Positions 27,809 through 36,754 are shown, counted from the first letter of the stretch. The stretch: DNA of 64,000 nucleotides from Myxosarcina sp. GA_180221_E-2-1-MAG-40_15 (GCA_020692205.1 JAIMKV010000001.1:26726-90725); one strand, 5' to 3'. Numbers and translations are program-made. The notes: generated by a model from the letters alone, not told the origin.

Positions 27809-28417
27809 ATGACATATACCACCAACGAACTAATCAAAATACTAGACTCTGAACTAAAAGAGAATTGGAAAGGAAAGCGTGTTGTCCTGTCTTCAGCGCA
27901 ACGAATTAGCGATCCAGTAATGGCAAAAGCCCTTAATATGGATCAGGTCAACAAAGTCTTTGCCTATCGCGATTTTCGCCATCAAATTCATGAATACCAA
28001 CACCAACATGGAGTATCGGGCATTATTTGGCGCACCTGTACTTTTAACCAGCAAAGTATTACCTATCCTGAAATTCATAATCAATTGATTCCTGTTCCAG
28101 GAGATAAAGAAATTTTAATTTCTGCCCGTGCCAAGATTTTAAATTTTTGGCATCAAGTCACCTCCAAAATGAATTTTTGGCTAGTCAATAATCGAACTAA
28201 CCGCCATGGTAATCATCATCAACCAATTTCGCCAGAATATCTACATAAATTGGTCATTCAAACCGAGTGGGCAGAAATCGACGCAGCCCTGACTGAGATA
28301 TACCTTGGCTTGTGTTGGGGAGATCCTAAAGATCATCAATATCAGTGGGCTAAACCAAAATCAGGTTGCGATCGCATTATCGCAACTAGATCCCAACCGA
28401 GCGCAATCAAGATATAG
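27809..28417 (+). CDS. Hypothetical protein upstream of ccmK3
   Basis: A 202-residue soluble protein that I cannot assign. Visible features: a polar N-terminus (TTNELIKILDSELKENWKGKR), a His-rich central part (YRDFRHQIHEYQHQHGVSG) and a Trp-rich region around FWHQVTSKMNFWLVNN. The frame extends upstream to 27749, but ATG at 27809 gives the more regular N-terminus. It ends 92 bp before ccmK3 on the same strand, so it may belong to the same transcript; a role in the carboxysome is not shown. No signal peptide or membrane segment was seen. Confidence 0.65.
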   Translation: MTYTTNELIKILDSELKENWKGKRVVLSSAQRISDPVMAKALNMDQVNKVFAYRDFRHQIHEYQHQHGVSGIIWRTCTFNQQSITYPEIHNQLIPVPGDKEILISARAKILNFWHQVTSKMNFWLVNNRTNRHGNHHQPISPEYLHKLVIQTEWAEIDAALTEIYLGLCWGDPKDHQYQWAKPKSGCDRIIATRSQPSAIKI

Positions 28418-28509
28418 TGGTTTAGATAAAGCTTACTCCGTCTTCCAAGCGGTACGAGTTTATTTCAGAAAATCTGCCTTAACTATTAAAATTTTGAAGC
28501 AAAAAGTTT

Positions 28510-28824
28510 ATGTCTCAACAACACGCAGTAGGCGTAATCCAAACTTTAGGTTTTCCTGCTGTTTTAGCTGCTTCTGATGCGATGTTAAAAGCTGGTCGCG
28601 TCACTCTAGTTTATTTTGACAAGGGAGAAAGCGGTACTTTTGTCATCGCTATTCGTGGTCCAATCGCGGAAGTAAGACCGTCAATGGAAGCAGGATTAAA
28701 GGCGGCGGAAAATACTTTTGGTGGAGAGGTAACAACCCACTATACTGTCCCTAATCCGCCTGACAATGTGGTGACGGTCTTGCCCATTGATTATACCGAA
28801 CAAGTAGAACAATTCCGCTTCTAG
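28510..28824 (+). CDS. ccmK3: Carboxysome shell protein CcmK3
   Basis: A 104-residue single-domain BMC hexamer-type shell protein. The sequence AVGVIQTLGFPAVLAASDAM followed by KAGRVTLVYFDKGESGTFVIAIRGP and a HYTVPNPPDNVVTVLPIDY end is the CcmK3 subtype: Q and L replace the Glu and Lys/Thr of the CcmK1/2/4 ETxGFP motif, and the pore-loop region differs from CcmK1/2. CcmK3 is known to form mixed hexamers with CcmK4. It lies 125 bp before ccmK4 and away from any ccmKLMN operon in this window, the satellite-locus arrangement known in other beta-cyanobacteria. Confidence 0.93.
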   Translation: MSQQHAVGVIQTLGFPAVLAASDAMLKAGRVTLVYFDKGESGTFVIAIRGPIAEVRPSMEAGLKAAENTFGGEVTTHYTVPNPPDNVVTVLPIDYTEQVEQFRF

Positions 28825-28949
28825 CTTATCTTTTACCAAGAGTTGAATTTATTTAACAATTACCCCGCGTCAGTTAAAATTAGTATTCGTAAATGCAATT
28901 TAGCCTGACTAAATTTCTATTTGTAATTAATAATTTCAGGAGCAAATTT

Positions 28950-29303
28950 ATGCCATCTCAATCTGCCGTGGGGTCGATCGAAACAAAAGGATTCCCAGGC
29001 ATCTTAGCAGCAGCCGATGCTATGGTAAAAGCTGGGCGAGTAACCTTAGTCGGCTACATTCGCGTTGGTAGTGCGCGCTTTAACGTTAATATTCGTGGCG
29101 ATGTTTCAGAAGTTAAAACGGCTATGGCTGCGGGAATTGAGGCCGTAAAAAAAGCCGAAGGCGCGACCTTAGAGTCTTGGGTAATTATTCCTCGTCCCCA
29201 CGAAAATGTCTGTGCTGTGTTGCCGATTGATTATACTGATGAAGTGCAGCCTTACCTAGATCGTGTTGAGGGTAGAACATTGCCTATTGCACCCAATAAT
29301 TAA
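28950..29303 (+). CDS. ccmK4: Carboxysome shell protein CcmK4
   Basis: A 117-residue BMC shell protein with the typical AVGSIETKGFPGILAAADAM start, the VGSARFNVNIRGDVSEVKTAM core and the WVIIPRPHENVCAVLPIDY end, plus a short tail (EVQPYLDRVEGRTLPIAPNN). The CcmK4 assignment rests on its tandem position behind CcmK3 and on the pore-side residues. The frame is open to 28893, but ATG at 28950 has an AGGAG site 8 bases upstream and aligns with the family start. Confidence 0.93.
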   Translation: MPSQSAVGSIETKGFPGILAAADAMVKAGRVTLVGYIRVGSARFNVNIRGDVSEVKTAMAAGIEAVKKAEGATLESWVIIPRPHENVCAVLPIDYTDEVQPYLDRVEGRTLPIAPNN

Positions 29304-29406
29304 ATTGCTTTGGTTGCAAACTTCTTGATTTAATCAATGAATTGAGCGATTGATTGTTCTGTTAAATGCAGTTTAAATCGAGCTAATCATTAAAGTAAAA
29401 AGTAAC

Positions 29407-29436
29407 GGATGGGTTTAATCATAGCTTTACCCATCC
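29407..29436 (+). terminator. Inverted repeat behind ccmK4
   Basis: GGATGGGT (29407-29414) pairs with ACCCATCC (29429-29436) across a 14-base loop, about 100 bases after the ccmK4 stop and shortly before the converging gene. There is no long T tract, so it is a plausible but not certain terminator. Confidence 0.5.
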
Positions 29437-29470
29437 ATCTTATATTGACTTGGCCTTGAATCATTAGAGT

Positions 29471-30016
29471 TTAATGATCTATCGTAGATAACTTTCTTTT
29501 TAAAGCTCTGACATAGAGGAAAATTGGGAACTGATAATACTCAATAATGAGCCAAATAATACAACTTAGGTGAGCGCAGAAAGTCAAGATTGCCCAAGTT
29601 AGAGGAAGCCATGATAGCAAGCTGCCACTCATTGGCGGAAATAAATATACCCCTGTGCCAATGACGGATGTGGGGATCACTACAAAAGCCAAAGCACACA
29701 CTACATAAGTCCATCCTACCTCAGCACCTTCTCGATGAATACCCTTCCAGATTTTACCATTCCAGTACCAGGTCAGAGGAAGTTGGCTGTCTACCATCTT
29801 AAGTAACTGTTTATCAAAATTAGTCGTAAAAATATGCTGACAAAAATTACAAGAAAAAGTTTCCATTAAGGGCATTTCAGTAACTTTGCCATGACGACAT
29901 ACGGGACAGGGATATTCTCCATGGTCATGAAAGCGATTATGCTCTGTCCATTCTTGCTGCAAAAGATCGATTCTAGAATTTGTTAGTGAACTATGAGAAT
30001 TATGAGCGTTAGCCAT
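29471..30016 (-). CDS. Membrane protein with N-terminal zinc ribbon, function unknown
   Basis: A 181-residue protein with two C-x-x-C pairs near residues 37-60 (CPVCRHGK and FSCNFCQHIFTT), a typical zinc ribbon, followed by the WYWNGKIWKGI segment and two to three transmembrane helices between about residues 100 and 170. The layout is like uncharacterised cyanobacterial proteins; a function cannot be read. It stands alone, converging on ccmK4. Confidence 0.75.
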   Translation of the reverse strand: MANAHNSHSSLTNSRIDLLQQEWTEHNRFHDHGEYPCPVCRHGKVTEMPLMETFSCNFCQHIFTTNFDKQLLKMVDSQLPLTWYWNGKIWKGIHREGAEVGWTYVVCALAFVVIPTSVIGTGVYLFPPMSGSLLSWLPLTWAILTFCAHLSCIIWLIIEYYQFPIFLYVRALKRKLSTIDH

Positions 30017-30347
30017 ATACTTCAGATGTCGTGATACTTTTCAAGTGCTGATAGATCTGAAAATTATCGAGCTGGTAATTTGGATTTAACGATTGTTTAA
30101 CTAAGTGGTAAATTGTTGCGTCATGTAGGCAAAGCAAAATAGGTAAAATGCTGCTTCTCTACATTTGTTGATGAGCATTCGATTTAGAGTGTAATTATAG
30201 CTAGCTTAGTGTAGCTAATCACTAAGTTCAGCTATATTTCGATATAAATGTCAATATTAATTTGCAGAATAGACTTTTATTGTAAATATTATGGGTATGT
30301 GAAAACAATTGGGGAGAAAATTCATCAAGCTCAAAAAAATGCTGTAT
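30017..30347. other. Intergenic region, no gene seen
   Basis: 331 AT-rich bases between two minus-strand genes. One clear stem, CTTAGTG (about 30207) with CACTAAG (about 30222), lies near the middle. No open frame or RNA gene was recognised. Confidence 0.5.
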
Positions 30348-30809
30348 TTAGGCGATATTAGGCGGAATTGAACCTAGTTGCTGGATCTGCTGTTGGATTA
30401 ATTCAGCTAGGCGATCGCGCTTGATTTCGATACCGCGACTAAGATTTTGGGAATCTTCCAGAAAAATAATGCTGTCTACCTGCTGTAGAGAAAACAGCCT
30501 AAACAAAAGCTGGATAACAGAAATTGGCATTGCCATAAGATCGGGGTTAATTTTGCCTTGAAAAGTGGCGGCATCCTGAACTGAGACAAAAGCATAAATT
30601 ACTTTTTTGTCCTGCTGTAGTTGATGATTAGTAATCGTAGTTAAGACCCAATCTTCGGCAAGATTTTGTAGCACATAATATTCGAGATGCTGAAGCTGAT
30701 CGGCAAACAATTTTAATACTGGAGCGATCGCCTGTTCGACTACTATGGCTGGCACACCATAATTTGCTGCATCTTGAATAATGATTTCTAACTGTTGCTC
30801 CAAGTTCAT
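30348..30809 (-). CDS. Conserved hypothetical protein, 153 aa
   Basis: A 153-residue soluble protein with a helical N-terminus (LEQQLEIIIQDAANYGVPAIVVEQAIAPVL), a central mixed region (NLAEDWVLTTITNHQL, then KKVIYAFVSVQDAATF) and a charged helical C-terminus (GIEIKRDRLAELIQQQIQQL). No motif I can name is present. The look is that of a cyanobacteria-specific conserved protein. ATG at 30809 is the only reasonable start. Confidence 0.72.
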   Translation of the reverse strand: MNLEQQLEIIIQDAANYGVPAIVVEQAIAPVLKLFADQLQHLEYYVLQNLAEDWVLTTITNHQLQQDKKVIYAFVSVQDAATFQGKINPDLMAMPISVIQLLFRLFSLQQVDSIIFLEDSQNLSRGIEIKRDRLAELIQQQIQQLGSIPPNIA

Positions 30810-30928
30810 TTAATCTACTGATTGTGAGCTACTTTGGTTCAAATTTATGACTTCTGATACGAAATCCGATTGTCAACACGGTGATTGCACAAGTGGAGGA
30901 AACCTCCGCGTCCCTCACAGTCAAAACC

Positions 30929-30946
30929 CACTTTTAATTAAAAGTG
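30929..30946. repeat. Perfect 18-bp palindrome
   Basis: CACTTTTAATTAAAAGTG is a perfect palindrome between two minus-strand genes. A second small stem, GGAGG-AAA-CCTCC, lies 30 bases away. It could be an operator or part of a terminator for the ABC-F gene, which ends nearby. Confidence 0.6.
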
Positions 30947-30965
30947 CAATAAAGACCTTTTAACT

Positions 30966-31007
30966 TTTGACTTCTGACTTTTGACTTTAATCTGACTTTT
31001 GACTTTA
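30966..31007. repeat. Heptamer-type repeat (TGACTTT/TGACTTC variants)
   Basis: Imperfect copies of TGACTTT and TGACTTC alternate through this stretch, next to the ABC-F stop. It belongs with the repeats at 4504 and 20641. Confidence 0.8.
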
Positions 31008-31045
31008 AAGTGAGGAACTACTTAACAACTGTTACCTAAAATGTA

Positions 31046-32764
31046 TTAAGCTTTGGCTTTTTTCGGTTTTTGTTGCTTTTTCTCTGCTTGTTTAGCTCTT
31101 TTTGCTTCTTGCTTGGCTGCTTTTAACTCTGCTTCAGCTTTTTGTCGGGTTTTTTCTTTTTCTTCGGCAATTTTGTCTAGATAGTAGTGATAATCACCAC
31201 GATAAGTAATCAATTCTCCATCGCGGATTTCGACAATTTTGTTGGCAGTTTGAGAAATAAAATAGCGATCGTGAGAAACAATTAGCACCGTACCATCATA
31301 ATGCTGTAAGGCTTCTTCTAGCATTTCTTTGGCGGGAATATCTAAATGATTAGTAGGCTCATCTAAAATCAATAAATTAGCTGGTCTAAGCAGCATTTTT
31401 GCCAATGCCAAACGAGCTTTTTCACCACCACTTAATGCGGCTACTTTTTTAAAGGCAGTATCGCCACTAAACAAGAATTGTCCTAGTAAAGTACGAACTT
31501 CCTCGTTTTTCCACTCAGGAACTTCATCATGAATCGTATCCATGACGGTTTTCTCAAGATCTAACGCTTCAGCTTGGTTTTGCTCAAAATAACCAGGAAT
31601 AACGTTATGTTTACCTAATTCAACCGTTCCCTCGTCAAACTTCTCCATCCCCATAGCCATCCGCAACAAAGTAGATTTTCCCGCACCGTTTGGCCCTAAA
31701 ATGGCAATGCGATCGCCCCTTTCGATAGTCAATTGGGCTCCTAAAAATAAAATGTCGTTATTATAGGCATGAACTAAATCCTGAATCGTAATTACTTCTC
31801 TACCACTCCTAGGAGAAGGCGGAAAGCGAAACTTAAGCGTTCTTAAATTGGCAACTGGTGCTTCGACAAGTTCTACTTTATCTAGCTGTTTTTCTCGACT
31901 TTTGGCTTGAGTACTGCGAGTAGCACTGGCTCTAAATTTTTCGATAAATTCTTGCTGTTTGGCAATTTCTTTTTGCTGTCGCTCGTAAGTTGCTCCCTGA
32001 GATAACCGCGCTTCAGCTTTTTGTTGGAGATAAGCAGAATAATTTCCTAAATAAGTGGTCGAAATACCTCTCTCTGTTTCAACAATTTTGGTACAGAGAC
32101 GATCTAAGAATTCGCGGTCATGAGAGACAATAACCATGGGGGTGTTAATGCCTCGCAAATAATTTTCTAGCCACTCGATCGTTTCTAAATCTAAGTGATT
32201 AGTCGGTTCATCCAGCAGCAGCAAATCTGGTTCTTGCAGCAAAATTTTACCTAAACTCATTCGCATTTGCCAGCCACCACTATAGGAGCTTACCAGGCGA
32301 TCGCCATCTTCTGAGGTAAATCCCATCTCTGGTAGGATTTTTTCAATTTGAGCATCTAGGCTATAGCCTTCGAGCGCTTCAAATTGACGCTGTAGCTTGT
32401 CAAGCTGATCAATTAGACGATTTAACTCATTAGGATCGGCTGTCTCCATCTTTTGCTGTATTTGCCCCATCTCCTGCTGAATTGCATTGGCTTCGGTAAA
32501 AACCGTCCAGAATTCCTCATAGACTGTTCGTGTGGGTTCAACTTCAAATTCTTGAGTCAAATAAGCAATTTTAAGGTTAGCTGGACGAATTACTTCTCCA
32601 GATGTAGCTTCAATTTCACCACTAATTATTTTTAGCTGAGTCGATTTTCCTGCACCATTAACTCCAACTAAACCCACCCTTTCTCCAGGTTTAACTTCCC
32701 AAGTAACGTCTTTGAGAACCTCCCCCGTGGTGTAAATTTTGTTGATGTGTTCGAGTCGCAACAT
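31046..32764 (-). CDS. ABC-F family ATPase (ribosome-associated type)
   Basis: A 572-residue protein with two ABC domains and no membrane segment. The Walker A motifs are GVNGAGKST and GPNGAGKST, the signatures SYSGGWQMR and LSGGEKARLALAK, and the Walker B motifs LLLLDEPTNHLDL and LLILDEPTNHLDI. The interdomain linker (about residues 235-310) is charged and helical, and the C-terminus is a lysine-rich tail ending KKAKA. ABC-F proteins act on the ribosome in translation (EttA/Uup-like) or in antibiotic protection; this resembles the housekeeping YdiF/Uup type. It diverges from the receiver-protein gene. Confidence 0.95.
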   Translation of the reverse strand: MLRLEHINKIYTTGEVLKDVTWEVKPGERVGLVGVNGAGKSTQLKIISGEIEATSGEVIRPANLKIAYLTQEFEVEPTRTVYEEFWTVFTEANAIQQEMGQIQQKMETADPNELNRLIDQLDKLQRQFEALEGYSLDAQIEKILPEMGFTSEDGDRLVSSYSGGWQMRMSLGKILLQEPDLLLLDEPTNHLDLETIEWLENYLRGINTPMVIVSHDREFLDRLCTKIVETERGISTTYLGNYSAYLQQKAEARLSQGATYERQQKEIAKQQEFIEKFRASATRSTQAKSREKQLDKVELVEAPVANLRTLKFRFPPSPRSGREVITIQDLVHAYNNDILFLGAQLTIERGDRIAILGPNGAGKSTLLRMAMGMEKFDEGTVELGKHNVIPGYFEQNQAEALDLEKTVMDTIHDEVPEWKNEEVRTLLGQFLFSGDTAFKKVAALSGGEKARLALAKMLLRPANLLILDEPTNHLDIPAKEMLEEALQHYDGTVLIVSHDRYFISQTANKIVEIRDGELITYRGDYHYYLDKIAEEKEKTRQKAEAELKAAKQEAKRAKQAEKKQQKPKKAKA

Positions 32765-33254
32765 GAAGTATCTCCTGTAATGAGTGAAATGTAACCAGAC
32801 AAAATTTTGAGCTGTTTGTTTATTTTTGTTACATTTTTAGTCTAATTTCTATTATATGATTGATGGATTGAAACATATCTAATAATTTCTTCAAACTATT
32901 GTTTGGTTGATTTAGTCAAGCCAAGATCAACTTAACGAGCTTAGTTTCTTAGAAAAGCAAAGCTTTCCAGCGACTATTAGATAAGCTAGCTCAGATGAGT
33001 GCATCACAACTAGTATTAGCAAATCGTCCAGAAACAAATTAATCCTTGTCAGCAAATTGCCAATTGCATAACTTTAATGTCTAATACTTAAAATAAGTTA
33101 AATAGAGAAGGAGGCTAACTCAAAATTTAGGTAGCACTAGATTTGAGCTGTAATGCCTTTAACTATTAGTATTTTTTCGCCTATTCTTCAGTTTAGCTAT
33201 TAATTTTTTAAACACGGGTTTAATTTTTCTGGTTGTATTTAATTTTGGATCAAG
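32765..33254. promoter_or_regulatory. Divergent promoter region
   Basis: 490 AT-rich bases between the ABC-F gene and the response-regulator gene. No convincing small gene, RNA or strong inverted repeat was found. It should hold the promoters of both genes. Confidence 0.5.
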
Positions 33255-34091
33255 ATGACAACAGTTCTAATCGTTGATGACTCAAGCAGCATTAGAGAGT
33301 TTTTGAAAATTAACTTATCTAGTGAACTAAATATACAAATAATTGGGTTAGCAGATAATGGAGAGAGAGCCATCTCGTTGGTTGAAGAACATCAACCAGA
33401 CGTGGTTTTGATGGATATTGATATGCCAGGCGAAATCAACGGCATACAAGCAACCGAAAAAATTATTCAGCGTTTTCCCGAGATCAAAGTTTTACTCCTA
33501 ACTAGTCAAGATGATCGAGAACAGCTAAACCTAGCTCTCAAAGCGGGTTCTCGAGGCTATGTTCTCAAAAATACTAGCGTTAAAGATATTGCCAGCATTA
33601 TTCGCCTAGCTGAAAAGGGCTTTTTTCAAATCGGTCCTATATTCGGTAACTGGGACGGTTCACTACACAGCAACGTACAGTCAAGTAATGGTACTAGAGC
33701 AATAGTGAGAACTTCTGGTCAAGCTGGAGCTATCATCCAGCAAGACACGCAGCCTGCTAACAATTACAGTGAAGCATCCGAAATGAATTATGTCCTATCT
33801 AACCTGACATCTGGACTGTTTCAATTGCAAGAAACAATTAAATCTCAGGAAGATACTATTGTTAATCTAACTAATCAATACTCGCTAGTTCAACAAGAAA
33901 TTAGAGCTAAGCTAAACAAAGACAAGCGTACTTTTAATGCACCAAAAGCCCCAGGCTATAGTTATAAAATAGCATCCAAAAGTCGCACCCAAAGACGGCA
34001 ACATCTTTTATTTATTAGCAGTTTTTTCTTGGGAGTATTTACTGTACTTATTTTAATGCTGCTAATTATGACTTTAGGAACAGTAATTTAG
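33255..34091 (+). CDS. Response regulator receiver protein with C-terminal membrane anchor
   Basis: A 278-residue protein. Residues 1-125 form a NarL-type receiver domain with acidic pocket D8/D9, phospho-acceptor D54 in VLMDIDMPGE, the Thr in LLLTSQDD and the Lys in GYVLKNTS. No helix-turn-helix follows. Instead there is a low-complexity linker, a short coiled coil (about 180-215: LQLQETIKSQEDTIVNL-like), a basic stretch, and a single strongly hydrophobic helix at the very C-terminus (about residues 250-276, FFLGVFTVLILMLLIMTLG). The layout implies a tail-anchored receiver that signals at the membrane and not on DNA. The partner kinase is not evident. Confidence 0.88.
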   Translation: MTTVLIVDDSSSIREFLKINLSSELNIQIIGLADNGERAISLVEEHQPDVVLMDIDMPGEINGIQATEKIIQRFPEIKVLLLTSQDDREQLNLALKAGSRGYVLKNTSVKDIASIIRLAEKGFFQIGPIFGNWDGSLHSNVQSSNGTRAIVRTSGQAGAIIQQDTQPANNYSEASEMNYVLSNLTSGLFQLQETIKSQEDTIVNLTNQYSLVQQEIRAKLNKDKRTFNAPKAPGYSYKIASKSRTQRRQHLLFISSFFLGVFTVLILMLLIMTLGTVI

Positions 34092-34124
34092 TTTAACCTA
34101 GTAACTAATTGTTTTTAGCTTTAC

Positions 34125-34568
34125 CTAGTTTGACGCAGCAGTTTCGCCAATTAAATTAGAATGCCTCCCGCCAAAAATTACTTCAGGCTTGCTATAGTAT
34201 TTAAATTCAAGCAAGTTGAAGAATGGATCTTCTAAAAAAAAGCAATAATGCTCTAAACTTTGATCACGAAAGCGTAACTTTGGTTGATGATAAAAAGTAA
34301 TTTTTTGCTCCTGAGCGCGATCGCAAATCTGCGACCAAGCCAATTTTGTCGGTAAGATTAAACCCAAGTGTCTGGGATAGATCCCTGGTTGTCTGGTCAA
34401 GGTTTCTCTCGTAACGTGACCTACTAGCTGAGTACCGTAAAAATTAAAGATTACAGCGAATTGGTTTTCACGCCCTACTTTGCAGCCTAAACCCTCAGCG
34501 TAAAATTCTTTGGCTTGAGCAACGTTGCTAATGGGAATAGTTAAATGAAAAATAGCTTTTTGATTCAT
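34125..34568 (-). CDS. VOC family (glyoxalase/dioxygenase-like) protein
   Basis: A 147-residue protein of the vicinal oxygen chelate superfamily: an N-terminal ATFHLTIPIS-like strand with the metal histidine in FHLTIPISNVAQAKEFYAEG, the RHLGLIL strand, and the C-terminal HYCFFLEDPFFNLLEFKYY motif, with the final metal-binding Glu. The C-terminal DP-x-x-N-x-x-E-F pattern is typical. The substrate is unknown. It converges with the receiver-protein gene, 33 bp apart. Confidence 0.85.
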   Translation of the reverse strand: MNQKAIFHLTIPISNVAQAKEFYAEGLGCKVGRENQFAVIFNFYGTQLVGHVTRETLTRQPGIYPRHLGLILPTKLAWSQICDRAQEQKITFYHQPKLRFRDQSLEHYCFFLEDPFFNLLEFKYYSKPEVIFGGRHSNLIGETAASN

Positions 34569-34795
34569 AATTTTGCTACCGTCAATTATATTTAGTCTAG
34601 ATCGATAATTCTAGAAAAATTCTCGATTGAAAAACAGTCGAGCAAGTGACAGGTACACCGCCCATACGCGGTCAGAGATTAATCCATCGCGTTTGATTTT
34701 GGATGCCAACATGTATTTTCAGGCTTACTAGCCTTGCCACATTCCAGGGTAGAATACTGAATGTCTTAAAAACATATTAAAGAATCTAAAGAATC

Positions 34796-35326
34796 ATGAA
34801 GCACCAGGGAGTAGCAGTTTGGTTGACAGGGTTTAGTGGTGCAGGCAAAAGCACTATTGCTGCGGCACTTACTGACAAATTGAAATCGGAAGGGTATCAG
34901 TTAGAAGTTTTAGACGGCGACGAAATCAGAGAAAATTTGACCAAAGATCTTGGTTTTTCCAAAGCAGATCGAGATACTAATATCCGTCGTATTGGCTTTG
35001 TTGCCAAGCTATTAGCCCGTAATGGAGTAATTGTCTTAGTCCCTGTCATTAGCCCTTATCGTGCTATTAGAGAGGAAATGAGGGCAAAAATTGGCAACTT
35101 TGTCGAAGTTTTTGTGAATGCTCCTTTATCAGTATGTGAAGAGCGAGATGTCAAAGGGCTTTATAAACAAGTTAGAGCTGGAAAAATTAAACAATTTACT
35201 GGTATTGACGATCCTTATGAGCCTCCAGTCAATCCTGAAGTAGAATGTCGAACTGATCTCGAAGAATTATCTGAAAGTGTGGAAAAGATATTCAGCAAAC
35301 TCAAAGAATCAGGATATATTTCCTGA
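34796..35326 (+). CDS. cysC: Adenylylsulfate (APS) kinase
   Basis: CysC phosphorylates APS to PAPS in sulfate assimilation. The 176-residue protein has the P-loop GFSGAGKST (residues 12-20), the LDGDEIRENLTKDLGFSKADRD segment, the IRRIGFVAKLLARNGVIVL block, the VISPYRAIREEMR loop and the C-terminal GIDDPYEPPVNPEVE substrate-binding region. It is a stand-alone enzyme, not fused to ATP sulfurylase, with no other cys genes next to it. Confidence 0.96.
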   Translation: MKHQGVAVWLTGFSGAGKSTIAAALTDKLKSEGYQLEVLDGDEIRENLTKDLGFSKADRDTNIRRIGFVAKLLARNGVIVLVPVISPYRAIREEMRAKIGNFVEVFVNAPLSVCEERDVKGLYKQVRAGKIKQFTGIDDPYEPPVNPEVECRTDLEELSESVEKIFSKLKESGYIS

Positions 35327-35412
35327 ACTAAAAAAATATTTGCTTGATTTTGATAGCTAGATTCTGCAATCTGGCTCCAAACTGCTTAACTTTTTAAATG
35401 TATAGCTAATCT

Positions 35413-35889
35413 ATGGATGATGTAGTATTCGATACAGCCGATTGGCAATTTAAGGTAAATCAAATAGTTTGCCTAGAACATCAAAGCAATCAACTTTATG
35501 GTGAAGTAATTCAGCTGATTCCTGATCGCCAACTATGCTGGTTTAGACCGAAGTGCTTGGTATTATCTAACTTTGATCCTGCACAGCAAAACGATTATTT
35601 ATACAAGCAAAGTTCACAGGCTCAGTTGAACTCAAGCTCAGTCAATTTGGCGCAAAAAGCTTTTTGCCGCAGTTCCAATTTAGAAGCAACTCAATTAATA
35701 GATCTACAATCAACTTCAGATTTATTATGGCCTGTAATCCTATTTAGACCAGCCTTAGACACTGAAATTATTTATTTATTAGCTCAATTAAAAGATATAA
35801 ACTATTGTTCAACTGATAAAACAACTAATCGACAATATTTAAACCGATTTGTTCAGCAAGTTTGGCAAGCCAATCAAGATAAGTTTTAA
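35413..35889 (+). CDS. Conserved hypothetical protein, 158 aa
   Basis: A 158-residue soluble protein with a beta-rich N-terminus (FKVNQIVCLEHQSNQLYGEV, then QLCWFRPKCLVL), a Ser/Gln-rich middle and a helical C-terminus (YLNRFVQQVWQANQDKF). The first half has the feel of a small beta-barrel, but no named domain is recognised. It follows cysC by 86 bases on the same strand. Confidence 0.68.
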   Translation: MDDVVFDTADWQFKVNQIVCLEHQSNQLYGEVIQLIPDRQLCWFRPKCLVLSNFDPAQQNDYLYKQSSQAQLNSSSVNLAQKAFCRSSNLEATQLIDLQSTSDLLWPVILFRPALDTEIIYLLAQLKDINYCSTDKTTNRQYLNRFVQQVWQANQDKF

Positions 35890-36400
35890 ATATATATATA
35901 GAAGATAATCTACCTTATTATTACTTGACTCTTTAATTCTTCATCGGTCTTTTTTCTCCTAGTTCTTTACTTTTGTAGTTTAATCTGAATAAAACTAAAT
36001 ATAGCTCTCTAGCAATTAAAGATTTAGTAAATTCTAATACCAACTATTAGCTATAACTAAATCATAATAGGCGTATTATGCCAGTCAGGAGTAGTTTAAT
36101 TAGTGCCAGCAAAAACTAAAAATTCAGTAATTGCCCCGATCTAGAAAAGCGATAAATTGATTATAAATGTAAGGTGTTTCTCATAGTTAAGGTGGAATGG
36201 AGTTTTTCAACGCACAGCGTGAAGCAAAAAAATGTAAAGCATTTTACATATATCCATAATTGACCAAGCTTTCAGGCAAAGTTTAGTACTGCTTTATCTC
36301 CCTATCAAGATTCTATAAAGTAGGTTGAAAAAAGTGGATAACCGTAAATTTACCGATTATTCTTGGGACATAAAACTAATTTTTTTAAGCAATATCTAAA
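35890..36400. other. Intergenic region with a 7-bp-arm palindrome
   Basis: 511 AT-rich bases. The notable element is ATGTAAA (36232-36238), spacer GCAT, TTTACAT (36243-36249), a symmetrical operator-like site 167 bases before the STAS gene. No gene or RNA was recognised. Confidence 0.45.
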
Positions 36401-36415
36401 GTGAGAAACAATCAA

Positions 36416-36754
36416 ATGAGCAGCACACAACTACGTACGCAATTTACCACTTTCAGACCAGAAGGTTTTTTGAATGCAGCAAATGCGGCAGAATTTTTGG
36501 AACGTTTGACGGTAGAAGTAAAATCTTCAGTAAATTCCGCTTTACTTGTCAATATGGAGGCGGTAGAGTTTATGGATAGTGCGGGATTAATGGCTTTAAT
36601 TAAGGCATTTCGTCTAGCTGAAAGTTTAGGGCGTAGGTTTGGAATTTGCTCTCTTGCCCCTTCGGTACGCATGATGTTTGAGCTAACTCAATTAGATAAA
36701 GCCTTTGAAATTTTTGACACCCAAGATGATTTTCAACTAGCAATTAAAAATTAA
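36416..36754 (+). CDS. STAS domain anti-sigma factor antagonist-like protein
   Basis: A 112-residue single-domain STAS protein of the SpoIIAA/RsbV type. Signatures: LLVNMEAVEFMDSAGLMALIKAF, where the serine after the aspartate is the usual phosphorylation site of an anti-sigma kinase, and a C-terminal LTQLDKAFEIFDT segment. In partner-switching systems the unphosphorylated form binds the kinase and releases a target. ATG at 36416 is preferred; an in-frame GTG lies at 36401. No kinase or phosphatase gene is adjacent. Confidence 0.88.
   Translation: MSSTQLRTQFTTFRPEGFLNAANAAEFLERLTVEVKSSVNSALLVNMEAVEFMDSAGLMALIKAFRLAESLGRRFGICSLAPSVRMMFELTQLDKAFEIFDTQDDFQLAIKN

Noticed and set aside
28305..28577. 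A 90-codon plus-strand frame bridging the hypothetical gene and ccmK3
   Set aside because: It overlaps the better frames of both neighbours, and its end reads ccmK3 in the wrong frame (Arg/Cys-rich). Considered as a sign of frameshift in the upstream gene, but there is no motif continuity to support that.
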